This document shows positions 51,529 through 59,795 of a stretch of DNA of 64,000 nucleotides, in pieces. The notes below the pieces were generated by a model. That model worked only from the letters and a program-made list of their open reading frames with translations, was not told the origin of the DNA and searched no databases. Made by a program: the position numbers and the translations under genes. Numbering within the stretch: position 1 is the first letter of the stretch; each line of letters starts with the position of its first letter. Source of the stretch: Myxococcota bacterium (lineage in GTDB: Bacteria > Myxococcota_A > Bradymonadia > UBA7976 > UBA1532); NCBI GenBank assembly GCA_963169045.1, contig CAUJDF010000079.1:1-64000 (forward strand), written 5' to 3'.

Positions 51529-52985
51529 GCCTCACCGAGACGATCGACGACGGCCACCTCCCATGGGAGGAGGGGCGGGGGGTCCCGGGGCCCCAGACGT
51601 CGCTGGCCATCCTCTGGTCGCTCGAGGAACCCGACCGCATCGGCGAGACCGCCGTCGTGCAGGGCGAGCGCATCCTCGGTCGCGGCGACCCGCAGGCCGA
51701 CGACCCGGCCCCGCGCCTGCGCTTCGGGCGCGCGCGCCCGGGCGGCCACCTGCCCGGTCCCATGTTGCAGGGCGCCCGGCTCTCGCGGCAGCAGCTCCAG
51801 CTCTCGCCGCGGACCGACGGCGGCCTCCACGTCCGTTCGCTCGGCCGCTGCCGGCTGCTCGTCAACGGCCGCGAGACGAGCGAGGCCGAGGTCGGCGACG
51901 GCGACGTGCTGCACCTGCGCAACGCCCTGATGTTGCTGGTGATCCGCCGCAAGCCCTTCGCGCGCTCGCGCGCCTGGCCGGCGTCGCTCGAGTTCCCGTT
52001 CGGCGCCGCCGACAAGTTCGGCATCGTCGGCGAGAGCCAGGCCGCGTGGACGCTGCGCGACGCACTCGCGGTCGCGGCGGGCAGCGGGCTGCACGTCCTG
52101 CTGCGCGGCGAGAGCGGCGCCGGCAAGGAGCTGGCGGCCCGCGCGCTCCACGCCCTGTCGCCGCGCGCGAACCGCCCGCTGATCGCCCGCAGCGCCGCGA
52201 CGTTCACCGAGACGCTGATCGACGCCGAGCTCTTCGGCAACGCGAAGAACTTCCCGAACGTCGGCACGCCCGAGCGCTCAGGGCTCGTCGGCGACGCCGA
52301 CGGCTCGTCGCTGTTCCTCGACGAGATCGGCGAGCTGCCGCCGTCGATGCAGGCGCACCTGCTGCGCTTCCTCGACCGCGGCGGCGAGTACCACCGGCTC
52401 GGCGAGTCGCGGCCGCGGCGCGCCGACGTGCGCTTCATCGCCGCCACCAACCGGCCCATCGAAACCCTCAAGCACGACTTCGCCGCGCGGCTGATGGCGC
52501 GCGTCGAGATCCCCGGTCTCGGCGAGCGCCCCGAGGACGTGCCGCTCATCACGCGCTCGCTGCTGGTGGCGCTCGCCGAGCGCAGCCCCGAGATCGCGGC
52601 GCGCTTCTTCGAACGCCGCGGCGGCCGCCTCGCCGAGCCGCGCATCGAGCCGGAGTTGATCGAGCTGATCGTGCGACACCGCTACACGCTGCACGTGCGC
52701 GAGCTCGAGCGGTTGCTGTGGACGTCGCTGTCGAGCAGCATCGGCGAGTTCATCGCCGTGACCCAGCCGCTGCTCGACGCGCTGAAGGTGGCGGAGCCCC
52801 CGCCCCCCCGCTCGGAGACCTCACCGAGCGCCCCGCTGCCGGACCGCGGCGCCGTCGAGTCCGCCCTCGCCGCCGCCGGCGGTCGCGTCGCCCTCGCCGC
52901 CCGCAGCCTGGGCCTGTCGAGCCGCTACGTCCTCTACCGCCTCATGCGTCAGTATGGCCTCGAGGGGGCCGAGGCCACCGCCTGA
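51525..52985 (+). CDS. FHA-AAA+ sigma-54-activator-like regulator lacking GAFTGA
   Basis: 486 residues. N-terminal FHA-like domain ([29 protein letters not shown]) that reads phosphothreonine. AAA+ domain with Walker [11 protein letters not shown], Walker [13 protein letters not shown] and [19 protein letters not shown]-terminal Fis-like helix-turn-helix ends the protein ([20 protein letters not shown]). The loop that carries GAFTGA in true activators reads [16 protein letters not shown], so contact with sigma-54 in the usual way is unlikely. Such proteins are frequent in myxobacteria and may control other targets. The GTG at 51525 follows GGGGAGG and overlaps the globin stop codon. Confidence 0.9.
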   Translation: MSLTETIDDGHLPWEEGRGVPGPQTSLAILWSLEEPDRIGETAVVQGERILGRGDPQADDPAPRLRFGRARPGGHLPGPMLQGARLSRQQLQLSPRTDGGLHVRSLGRCRLLVNGRETSEAEVGDGDVLHLRNALMLLVIRRKPFARSRAWPASLEFPFGAADKFGIVGESQAAWTLRDALAVAAGSGLHVLLRGESGAGKELAARALHALSPRANRPLIARSAATFTETLIDAELFGNAKNFPNVGTPERSGLVGDADGSSLFLDEIGELPPSMQAHLLRFLDRGGEYHRLGESRPRRADVRFIAATNRPIETLKHDFAARLMARVEIPGLGERPEDVPLITRSLLVALAERSPEIAARFFERRGGRLAEPRIEPELIELIVRHRYTLHVRELERLLWTSLSSSIGEFIAVTQPLLDALKVAEPPPPRSETSPSAPLPDRGAVESALAAAGGRVALAARSLGLSSRYVLYRLMRQYGLEGAEATA

Positions 52986-52996
52986 GGCGACGCCCT

Positions 52997-53138
52997 GGCG
53001 ACCACGAAGTGGCCTGGGGTCGCCCCTCAGGGCGGGCGACCACGAGGTGGTCGTCGTCCCAAGGTCGTGCCTTGGAAACTACCTACGACGTCGCGGGCCT
53101 TCCGGAGGGCGCCCCTTAGAGACGACCTACGATGTCGT
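52997..53138. terminator. Hairpin-rich convergent intergenic region with near-repeats
   Basis: Between convergent genes. GGCGACCACGAAGTGG (52997-53012) recurs with one change at 53035-53050. CGACCAC/GTGGTCG is a perfect stem (53037-53053), CCAAGG/CCTTGG another (53059-53064 / 53070-53075), and ACGAC/GTCGT a third (53122-53126 / 53134-53138). The segment around 53077-53095 is repeated imperfectly near 53118-53136. It probably terminates transcription from both sides; the duplicated units are unexplained. Confidence 0.55.
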
Positions 53139-53174
53139 GTTCGCCCGCGACGGCGCCCGTCTCCGACGACGCCG

Positions 53175-53822
53175 TCAGCGGCCGACGCGCGCGTTCTCGA
53201 CGGCGCGGATCGCGTCGACGACGGCCTCCTCGCCGGCGGCGAACGCGGCGTCGCCGGTGCAGTCGGCCCAGTCCTTCACCGTGATCTGGCTCTCGGGCGG
53301 GTCGCGGAACGGGACCTCGGGCATCTTCGGCGCGACCTCGCCGACCCACGGCACGAGGCGCGCGGGCGCCACGCCGGCGCCGGAGACGACGGCGACGACG
53401 ACGCAGGCGCCGGGCTTGCTGCCGCCGGCGACGACGGCGCCCACGGTCATCGCCTGGCAGCCGTCGCGCGGGCAGACGCGCTCCGGCGCGGGGCGGACGT
53501 CGACTGGCGCGCCGGGCACCGCCTGCTCGACGGCCGCGCGCAGGCGCTGCTGCGCGCGCTCGGCGAGCGACTGCAGCTGGGCGTCGCCCGCGGGCACGAC
53601 GCGCGGCCAGAAGACGACGAAGCCGCTCGGCTCGCCGAGCGAGCGCGAGATCTCGGGCGCGTCGCGCAAGCCGCCGACGGCGGACATCGGCGCGGCCCCG
53701 GAGGGCGGCGGGGCCGCCGGCTCGGCGGAGACGGGCGCCTGGGGCGCCGGCGCGGGTTGCGGGGCGGCGCCGCCACCACAGGCGGCGAGCAGGCAGGCGG
53801 ACACGAAGAGATGCGCGCGCAT
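53175..53822 (-). CDS. Small lipoprotein of unknown function
   Basis: 215 residues. Signal peptide MRAHLFVSACLLAAC (lipobox Cys15), a Pro/Ala-rich linker of about 30 residues, and a compact domain with four Cys (VCPRDGCQAM, KPGACVVV, DWADCTGD). SGFVVFWPRVVPAGDAQLQS and VGAVVAGGSKPG are its best-defined parts. No family recognised. The start has a leaderless-type promoter immediately upstream. Divergent from the lamin-tail lipoprotein gene. Confidence 0.78.
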   Translation of the reverse strand: MRAHLFVSACLLAACGGGAAPQPAPAPQAPVSAEPAAPPPSGAAPMSAVGGLRDAPEISRSLGEPSGFVVFWPRVVPAGDAQLQSLAERAQQRLRAAVEQAVPGAPVDVRPAPERVCPRDGCQAMTVGAVVAGGSKPGACVVVAVVSGAGVAPARLVPWVGEVAPKMPEVPFRDPPESQITVKDWADCTGDAAFAAGEEAVVDAIRAVENARVGR

Positions 53823-53828
53823 GCGGCG

Positions 53829-53857
53829 GTCATAGGCCGGTGCGGCGCTCGCCGCAA
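53829..53857 (-). promoter_or_regulatory. Sigma-70-like promoter of a leaderless lipoprotein gene
   Basis: Minus strand TTGCGG (53857-53852), 17-base spacer, TATGAC (53834-53829), six bases, ATG at 53822. No Shine-Dalgarno sequence. Confidence 0.5.
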
Positions 53858-53944
53858 GCGCTTCGTCACCCCCGTCCGTCGTCTCGGGTGGACGGGACCC
53901 GCCCCGTGCGGCTACCGTCCGCGCCTTCGGCAGCGAGGTGCAAC

Positions 53945-55474
53945 GTGAGGCGCACGGCAGTTCCTCTCCTGGTCACGGCGGCCCTGCTGGGCTGCGAGGA
54001 CCGCAACAACGCGGCGAACGGGTCGCCCCCGCCGGGCGACGCCGACGCCGACACCCGGCCGATCGCCGACGGCCAGCCGATGCCCGACGCCGCGCGCGAC
54101 CAGGGGCCGCCGAACTGGGACGGCATGGTCCTGCCCGACGCGGCGATCCCCGACGGCGACGTGACGGACGGCGGCGCCCCCGACCGCGGCCCGCTGGTCG
54201 ACTTCGGCGTCTTCGACGACGGCGCGGTCCCGCTCGACCCGCAGTGTGTCGCGCCCGAGCCCGCGCCGAGCAACGCCGGCGTCGACCTCGCCCCCCGCTG
54301 CCGCGAGCGCGGCGCCGCCCTGCGCATCCGCGACCTGCGCGACCGCCGCTGCAACGACTTCCGCCAGCTCCCGACCTCGCGCCCCGGCGTCGACGTCACG
54401 TTCGAGCAGGCGATCGTCACCGGCGTCTACGGCAACGACTTCGCCGTCCAGGACCCCGAGGGCGGCCCGTGGTCCGGCATGTGGGTGTACTTCGGCGGAC
54501 GCGAGCCGCCCGAAGGCATCCGGCCCGGCGCCATCGTGCGGCTCGAGGGCGAGGTCTTCCGCTTCTTCGAGCTCGTCGAGTTCATCCCCGACGGCCGCGA
54601 CGGGGTCGAGGTCATCGGCGAGGCGCCGGCGCCCGCGCCGCTCTATGTACCCGATCCCGTACGGCTGGCCGACGGCGGCGACCTCGTCGAGGCGCTGCAG
54701 TCGGTGCTCGTCGAGATCCGCGACGTCAAGGTCACGAACACCGCGCCCGACTGTCCGCGCGACTTCGGCATGTTCGTCGTCAGCGGCAACCTGCGCATCG
54801 AGGACGAGGCGCCGTTCGACTACGCGCCGGCGCGCGCCGACGCCTTCCGGCGCATCGTCGGCGTCGAGCACCACAGCTTCGACCACGCCAAGCTCCTGCC
54901 GCGCAGCGACGCCGACCTCGACGTCGTGGCCTGCGGCGGCATCCCCGACAAGTGCGAGGGCACGCCGTGCCCCGTCGAGCCCGACGCCCCCGAGACGGGC
55001 GCGCTCGTCATCACCGAGCTGCAGACGAACCCGGTGGGCGAGGATGTGCCGCGCGAGTGGGTCGAGCTGTACAACCCGGGCGATGCGCCGGTCGACCTCA
55101 CCGGCTGGACGCTCCAGGACTGCGCCGGCAACACGGCGCACCTCGGCGGCGAGGTGGCGCCCCACGGCTTCCACCTGCGCGCCGGCGACCCCGACCGCGA
55201 CCGCAACGGCGGCGTGCGCGACGTCGACGGCGCGATGGGCGAGTTCTTCCTCCCGAACGGCTATGGCTCCGTGCTCGTGTTCGACGGCGAAGGCATGCTC
55301 GTCGACCAGGTGCGCTACGAGCCCTCGGATCCGTGGCCGCGGCGCGACACGGGCGAGACGCTCGAGCTGCGCGATCCCGCGCTCGACAACCGCCTCGGCG
55401 ACAACTGGGCGAAGGGTCGCGGCAACTATGGCGAGGGCGGCGAAGGCAGCCCCGGACGCCTGCCGCGGCGCTGA
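53945..55474 (+). CDS. Lipoprotein with lamin-tail-like domain
   Basis: 509 residues from the GTG at 53945 (GAGGTG upstream). Signal peptide VRRTAVPLLVTAALLGC, then a long Asp/Gly/Pro linker. A central domain (RIRDLRDRRCNDF, VTGVYGNDFAVQDPEGG, GAIVRLEGEVFRFFELVEF) resembles the nucleic-acid-binding-type OB folds found in secreted nucleases. The C-terminal ~140 residues match the lamin-tail / LTD pattern: LVITELQTNPVGEDVPREWV, ELYNPGDAPVDLTGWTLQD, GSVLVFDGEGMLVDQVRY. LTD domains are usually in secreted nucleases or surface proteins; no nuclease motif is visible here. Confidence 0.85.
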   Translation: MRRTAVPLLVTAALLGCEDRNNAANGSPPPGDADADTRPIADGQPMPDAARDQGPPNWDGMVLPDAAIPDGDVTDGGAPDRGPLVDFGVFDDGAVPLDPQCVAPEPAPSNAGVDLAPRCRERGAALRIRDLRDRRCNDFRQLPTSRPGVDVTFEQAIVTGVYGNDFAVQDPEGGPWSGMWVYFGGREPPEGIRPGAIVRLEGEVFRFFELVEFIPDGRDGVEVIGEAPAPAPLYVPDPVRLADGGDLVEALQSVLVEIRDVKVTNTAPDCPRDFGMFVVSGNLRIEDEAPFDYAPARADAFRRIVGVEHHSFDHAKLLPRSDADLDVVACGGIPDKCEGTPCPVEPDAPETGALVITELQTNPVGEDVPREWVELYNPGDAPVDLTGWTLQDCAGNTAHLGGEVAPHGFHLRAGDPDRDRNGGVRDVDGAMGEFFLPNGYGSVLVFDGEGMLVDQVRYEPSDPWPRRDTGETLELRDPALDNRLGDNWAKGRGNYGEGGEGSPGRLPRR

Positions 55475-55489
55475 CATGCACGCGGCCCG

Positions 55490-55526
55490 GCGCGCCTCGA
55501 ACCCGGTTGTGGTTCGGGCGGCGCGC
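55490..55526 (+). terminator. Intrinsic-terminator-like hairpin after the lamin-tail gene
   Basis: Two stacked stems: GCGCGCC (55490-55496) with GGCGCGC (55520-55526) and CGAACC (55498-55503) with GGTTCG (55511-55516), loop of seven bases. It begins 16 bases after the stop codon; no T-run follows. The remainder of the 211-base gap up to 55685 shows no convincing gene. Confidence 0.55.
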
Positions 55527-55685
55527 TCCTAACCTCGCGTCCCGCATGACTCGGCGAAACGCCTCCTGCAGCTGCGGTCCGCGACTGCCGCGACGTCTCG
55601 CGACGCCGCCGATGCGCCTGCAGTCGGTCGCGACGTTCGGCCCCTTCGTCGAGCTCCGCGACACCCTCCCACGCGCCGAGCAGGC

Positions 55686-56612
55686 GTGAACGTCCTGGTC
55701 CTCGGAGGCACGCGCTTCGTCGGGCGGCACATCGCCTTGGCGCTGCTGGCCGGCGGGCACCGGGTCACGGTGCTGAACCGCGGGTGTTCGCCGGACGCGC
55801 TGCCCGATGCCGTCGAGCGGCTGCGCGGCGACCGGGACGCGCCGGCGCTCGAGGCGCTCGCGGACCGCGTCTGGGACGCCTGCGTCGACGTCAGCGGCTA
55901 CACGCCGCGCCAGGTGCGGGCGAGCGTCGGCGCGCGCGTGGGCCGCTATGTGTTCGTCAGCGCGGTGAGCGTCTACGGCGACCCGCAGGCCCGGCCCGTC
56001 GTCGAGGGCCATCCGCGGCTCGCGCCCTGCGAGGCCGACGAGGTCACGGCCGAGACCTACGGACCGCTCAAGGTCGCGTGCGAGGACGTCGTCGCGGATG
56101 CCTTCGGCGACCGCGCCGCGATCCTGCGCCCGCAGATCGTCGTCGGCCCGCACGACCCGGAGAACCGGTACGCGCACTGGGTGCGGCGCGCCGCCGCCGG
56201 CGGGCCGATGCTCGCGCCGGGCGACGGCACGGACCACGTGCAGGTCGTCGACGTCCGCGACGTCGCCCGCTTCGCGCGGACCGTCGTCGAACGGGACCTC
56301 GCCGGCCCGTTCAACCTCGCGGGGCCGAGGCTCACGTGGGCCGACTTCCTGCGTGTGCTCGGCGCGCGGGACCTCGTCTGGGTCGGCGCGGAGCGCCTCG
56401 CGGGCCTGACGTTCCGCGAGCTGCCGCTCTATCGGCCGGAGCGCGGGCCGCGCAGCGGCCTGATGGACGTGAGCAGCGCCCGCGCGCTCGCCGCCGGCCT
56501 GACGCTGACCGATCCCGCGGTCACCGCCCGCGACACGCGCGCCTGGCTGGGGGACGGGGCGTGGACGCCGGCCCTGCCGCCCGCGCTGGAGGCGGCGCTC
56601 CTGGCCACTTAG
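55686..56612 (+). CDS. NAD-dependent epimerase/dehydratase family protein
   Basis: 308 residues, extended SDR fold. MNVLVLGGTRFVGRHIALAL is the nucleotide-binding motif, with Asn/Arg (LNRG) suggesting NADP-type preference. Active-site residues are Ser in VFVSAVSVYGD and the YxxxK of TYGPLKV. The motif series LRPQIVVGPHDPENRYAHWV, VQVVDVRDVARF and FNLAGP fits the NAD(P)-binding epimerase group that includes chloroplast CSP41-like proteins. The GTG start has GAGCAGG upstream. Substrate unknown, perhaps a nucleotide sugar. It converges on the zincin gene with three bases between stops. Confidence 0.9.
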   Translation: MNVLVLGGTRFVGRHIALALLAGGHRVTVLNRGCSPDALPDAVERLRGDRDAPALEALADRVWDACVDVSGYTPRQVRASVGARVGRYVFVSAVSVYGDPQARPVVEGHPRLAPCEADEVTAETYGPLKVACEDVVADAFGDRAAILRPQIVVGPHDPENRYAHWVRRAAAGGPMLAPGDGTDHVQVVDVRDVARFARTVVERDLAGPFNLAGPRLTWADFLRVLGARDLVWVGAERLAGLTFRELPLYRPERGPRSGLMDVSSARALAAGLTLTDPAVTARDTRAWLGDGAWTPALPPALEAALLAT

Positions 56613-56615
56613 GCG

Positions 56616-58400
56616 TCAGGGCACGCGCACGGTCGTCTCGCCGATGTTGCCGTCGTCGTCGATGACGGTGACGCCGATCTCGGCGGCGTCGGGGACGCGC
56701 GCGGCGATGTCCTCGAGCGGCAGCGTCACGGTCGCTGGCGGTTCGGCGAGGTGCTCGTCGTGGTCCACGACGTTGCCGTCCCGGTGGTACGCGACGTGGC
56801 GCAGGCCGGCGGCGCTCGAGACGTGGAGCGCGCCGTCGCGGACTTCCAGCGACGGCGGCGCGTCGACGGCGTGGACGACGGCGTCGAGGTCGAGCCAGCG
56901 GTGGAAGGCGAGGCGCACGGCGGCGCTGCGGTCCCAGCCGGCCTCGTCCTCGGGCCGGAGCGGCGCGATGGCCGGCGTGCGGGCGCTCGGCGGCTCCACG
57001 ACGACGAACGTGCGGTTCACGTGGTCGAACGCGCGCGCCATGACGCCTTCGCCGCTCTCGGGGTGCGGCAGGCTCAGGCAGTGCCCGAGCTCGTGGAGCG
57101 TCGCGCCGAGGCCGGTCGCATAGTTGGCCCAGTGCGTCTCGCGGAAGGCGCTGTCGTCGAAGAGCGCGGCGGGGTCGATGCGGCGCTCGTCCGCGAAGCG
57201 CGGGACGAGCTCGTCGAGATCCTGGGCCCAGGTGTGCAGCGTGCCCGATCCGAACAGCGCCAGGCGGTCGCCGCCGAGCGCGGTGTGCGCGCGCGGCGTA
57301 CGCGTCGCCCCGTCGTAGTCGGTCATGCTCAGCAGGACGACGTCCTTGGTGTGGTCGCGGTCGGGAAGCGATGCCAGCTCGCCGTACAGGCGGGACCAGA
57401 GCGCGTTGCCGTCCATTGCGCGGGCAGCGGCGGTCGTGAGCGTCTCGCTGCGGAACACCGTCACCTCGGGCTCCCCCGTCGCGTCGCGCACGAAGTCGAA
57501 GGTGCGCCGGTCGAAGCCCTGCGCGCGCATCTTCTCGGCGGTGAACGTCTGCATCAAGCGCGCGCCGAGCCGCAGGCGCGCCGCCGCGCTCGCGGCGTCG
57601 TTCGGCTCCCCCGCAGGCGCGAGGAAGGCGCCGTCGCCGTCGGATCCCACGTACCAGACGAGGCGCACGCGGCGCGGGTTCGTCTGCGGGACGTAGCGCA
57701 GGCGGAGGGCGTGCTCGAGGCCGTCGGCGACGAGCGCGATGGCGTTCTCGCCGGCGCGCAGCGGGACGAGCGCCTTGAACCGGCCGCCGACCGCGGGCCA
57801 GTCGCGGACGTCGTCGCCGTTCGTCACGGTGACCGCGTCGAAGCCGCCGTCGACGGCCCCCGAGAGCAGGGCGAGGTCGTAGCGGAGCGTCTCGCCGTCG
57901 GCCAGGTTCTCCACGCGCACGAGCGGGTCGCTGACGGTGACGGCGCCCGGCGCGCGGGCGACGACCTCGGTGCGCTCGTCGCGCGTGCGGGCGAAGACGA
58001 CGTAGCGCTGCCGGGGGGCGTCGCGCGTGTCCCAGGCCACGGCGCGGCGCGTGCCGTCGGTCTCGGCGAGGCCGGTGGCGATCGCGATCTGGTCCGCGGT
58101 CGTCGCCGGATCGCCGTCGGCGTCGGCGAACAGATCCGTGGCCGCCGTGCCGTCGGGATCGGCGTCGATCCACGAGACCTGGACGGGCGTGCCCGCGAGG
58201 ACGCGGACGTCGGCGGCGGGCTGCAACACCGCCACGCTGGGCGGGGCGGGGACGGCGCTGTCGTCGGGTCCGGCGTCGGGCGGCGCGCCGTCGCCGGGGG
58301 GCGCGCCGTCGCCGGGCGGCGGCGTGCCCTCGTCATCGTCGTCGGCGGGCCCGCAGCCGAGCCAGGCGGCCGCGCACAGCAACAGGGCAGCGAAGCGCAT
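56616..58400 (-). CDS. Lipoprotein zinc metalloprotease (Metallopep-like)
   Basis: 594 residues starting at 58398-58400 with signal peptide MRFAALLLCAAAWLGC (lipobox Cys16) and an Asp/Pro-rich linker. The N-terminal half is beta-rich. The zinc site HELGHCLSLPH is followed by GEGVMARAFDHVNRTFVV. That arrangement is typical of the putative peptidase family found in fungi (YIL108W-like) and some bacteria. The C-terminal part is another beta domain. The start is supported by a promoter that leaves seven bases before this ATG; the ATG at 58407-58409 (MAP) lies too close to it. It is probably an exported protease. Confidence 0.8.
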   Translation of the reverse strand: MRFAALLLCAAAWLGCGPADDDDEGTPPPGDGAPPGDGAPPDAGPDDSAVPAPPSVAVLQPAADVRVLAGTPVQVSWIDADPDGTAATDLFADADGDPATTADQIAIATGLAETDGTRRAVAWDTRDAPRQRYVVFARTRDERTEVVARAPGAVTVSDPLVRVENLADGETLRYDLALLSGAVDGGFDAVTVTNGDDVRDWPAVGGRFKALVPLRAGENAIALVADGLEHALRLRYVPQTNPRRVRLVWYVGSDGDGAFLAPAGEPNDAASAAARLRLGARLMQTFTAEKMRAQGFDRRTFDFVRDATGEPEVTVFRSETLTTAAARAMDGNALWSRLYGELASLPDRDHTKDVVLLSMTDYDGATRTPRAHTALGGDRLALFGSGTLHTWAQDLDELVPRFADERRIDPAALFDDSAFRETHWANYATGLGATLHELGHCLSLPHPESGEGVMARAFDHVNRTFVVVEPPSARTPAIAPLRPEDEAGWDRSAAVRLAFHRWLDLDAVVHAVDAPPSLEVRDGALHVSSAAGLRHVAYHRDGNVVDHDEHLAEPPATVTLPLEDIAARVPDAAEIGVTVIDDDGNIGETTVRVP

Positions 58401-58407
58401 GGGCGCC

Positions 58408-58437
58408 ATGCTGGGCGAGCGCGGCGCCGGCGCACAA
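58408..58437 (-). promoter_or_regulatory. Sigma-70-like promoter of the metalloprotease gene
   Basis: Minus strand TTGTGC (58437-58432), 18-base spacer, CAGCAT (58413-58408), seven bases, ATG at 58400. It is back to back with the EncFtn promoter. Confidence 0.4.
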
Positions 58438-58455
58438 GCCCGATCGCCGGGGCGG

Positions 58456-58484
58456 TTGCCGCCGCCGCGAAGGCGGCCTATACC
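58456..58484 (+). promoter_or_regulatory. Sigma-70-like promoter of the EncFtn gene
   Basis: TTGCCG (58456-58461), 17-base spacer, TATACC (58479-58484), seven bases, ATG at 58492. The -10 keeps TATA. A transcript would start at or one base before the ATG, so it is leaderless. Confidence 0.6.
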
Positions 58485-58491
58485 TTCGGCC

Positions 58492-58866
58492 ATGTCGAGC
58501 GAGAACTACCACGAGCCGTACGACCTCTTGTCCGACGAGACCAGGGACCTCCACCGCGCGATCCTGTCGCTGATGGAGGAGCTCGAAGCCGTCGACTGGT
58601 ACAACCAGCGCGCCGACGTCACCGCCGACGCGCAGCTCAAGGCCATCCTCGAGCACAACCGCGACGAGGAGATCGAGCACGCCGTGATGGTGCTCGAGTG
58701 GCTGCGGCGGCGGCTGCCCAAGCTGGACGAGCAGCTGCGCGCCATCCTCTTCCGCGAGGGCGAGATCACCCACGGCGAGGCCGGCGCGGGGGACGACGCC
58801 GCGCGCCGCCTCATCGACGGGCGTCAGTCCACGGTGGGGTCGCTGCGCGGCCGCAAGGACGGATGA
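58492..58866 (+). CDS. Encapsulated ferritin-like protein (EncFtn) with targeting peptide
   Basis: 124 residues closely matching the EncFtn family: a ferroxidase that forms annular decamers inside encapsulin nanocompartments and oxidises Fe2+ for storage. The hallmark LMEELEAVDWYNQRAD holds Glu30, and EHNRDEEIEHAVMVLEWLRR holds Glu60 and His63. These are the ferroxidase ligands (Glu32, Glu62 and His65 in the Rhodospirillum rubrum protein). The C-terminus after a flexible linker reads STVGSLRGR, an encapsulin cargo-loading peptide. No encapsulin shell gene is in the window. It is leaderless and translationally coupled (ATGA) to a flavin reductase gene. Confidence 0.95.
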   Translation: MSSENYHEPYDLLSDETRDLHRAILSLMEELEAVDWYNQRADVTADAQLKAILEHNRDEEIEHAVMVLEWLRRRLPKLDEQLRAILFREGEITHGEAGAGDDAARRLIDGRQSTVGSLRGRKDG

Positions 58867-59795
58867 CGCCGGACGACCGGGGCGTCGCCGCGTCGGCCCT
58901 GCGCGCCGAGCGCGAGGCGTCGCGCGCGCTGGCGCTGCGGGCGGCGTGCTGCCGCGATCCGCAACTCGCGGGGCTGCTGATGCGCGGCGGGCAGGGGGCG
59001 CGGGCGCGCGCCGACCGCGTGCGGGCGTGGATGTCGGGCGCGCCGGTGCTGCCCGCGCCGGACGCCGCGACGACCGCGACCGCGGCGCCGCCTGCCGCCG
59101 TCGCGACGCCGCCCGCGGTCGCCACGAACGCCGCGCCCGGCGTCGTCATCGAGCGCCGCGACGTCGGCCCGGACGTCGTCATCCTCCGCCTCGGCAAGCC
59201 GCGCGGCTTCACCCACCGCCCGGGCCAGTACGTCCGCGTGGGCCTCGACGGCGCGAGCCGCCGCTACTCGATCGCCTCCGCCCCGCACGAGCCCTTCCTC
59301 GAGCTGGCCATCGAGCGCGTCCCCGGCGGCCGCCTCTCGCCGCGCCTCCACGCGCTGCGCCCGGGCGACCGCGTCACGCTCGGCGCCGCCGGCGGCGGCT
59401 TCCTGCTCGACCCGAAGGCCGCCACGCACCTCATGGTCGCCACGGTCACGGGCGTCGCCCCGTTCGTGAGCATGATCCGGCACGCGCTCCACACCGGCGC
59501 GCCGGGCCGCTTCGTCCTGCTCCACGGCGCCAGCCACCGCGACGAGCTCGCCTTCGCCGACCAGCTCGCCGCCCTCGCCGCCGCCCACCCCGACCGCCTG
59601 ACCTACGTGCCCGCCGTCAGCCGCCCCGCCGAGCCGCGCAACGCCGGCTGGACGGGCGAGACCGGCCGCCTCGGCCCGCTCGCCGCGCGCCTCCCCCCGC
59701 CCGGCGCCCGCGTCTACGCCTGCGGCCACCCCGGCCTGGTCGACGACATCCGCCAGCGCTTCGGCGCCGGCGTGCTCACCGAAGCCTACTTCTGA
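58863..59795 (+). CDS. Ferredoxin-NADP reductase-like flavoprotein coupled to EncFtn
   Basis: 310 residues. The N-terminal ~95 residues are helical and then Ala/Pro/Thr-rich, not typical for the family. From about 96 an FNR fold: FTHRPGQYVRVG, RRYSIASAPHE (FAD), GGRLSPRLHALRPGDRV, AAGGGFLLD, ATVTGVAPFVSMIRH (NADPH), YACGHPGLVDDI and the terminal Tyr-Phe. It should transfer electrons from NAD(P)H through FAD. The ATG at 58863 overlaps the EncFtn stop codon, which makes a job in reducing stored Fe3+ plausible. The unusual N-terminal extension could contact the compartment or the cargo. Substrate and partner are inference. Confidence 0.9.
   Translation: MTPDDRGVAASALRAEREASRALALRAACCRDPQLAGLLMRGGQGARARADRVRAWMSGAPVLPAPDAATTATAAPPAAVATPPAVATNAAPGVVIERRDVGPDVVILRLGKPRGFTHRPGQYVRVGLDGASRRYSIASAPHEPFLELAIERVPGGRLSPRLHALRPGDRVTLGAAGGGFLLDPKAATHLMVATVTGVAPFVSMIRHALHTGAPGRFVLLHGASHRDELAFADQLAALAAAHPDRLTYVPAVSRPAEPRNAGWTGETGRLGPLAARLPPPGARVYACGHPGLVDDIRQRFGAGVLTEAYF

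Noticed and set aside
55538-55685. A possible small gene between the lamin-tail lipoprotein and the epimerase.
   Set aside because: An ATG is present but no ribosome site, no leaderless promoter pattern and no plausible protein.
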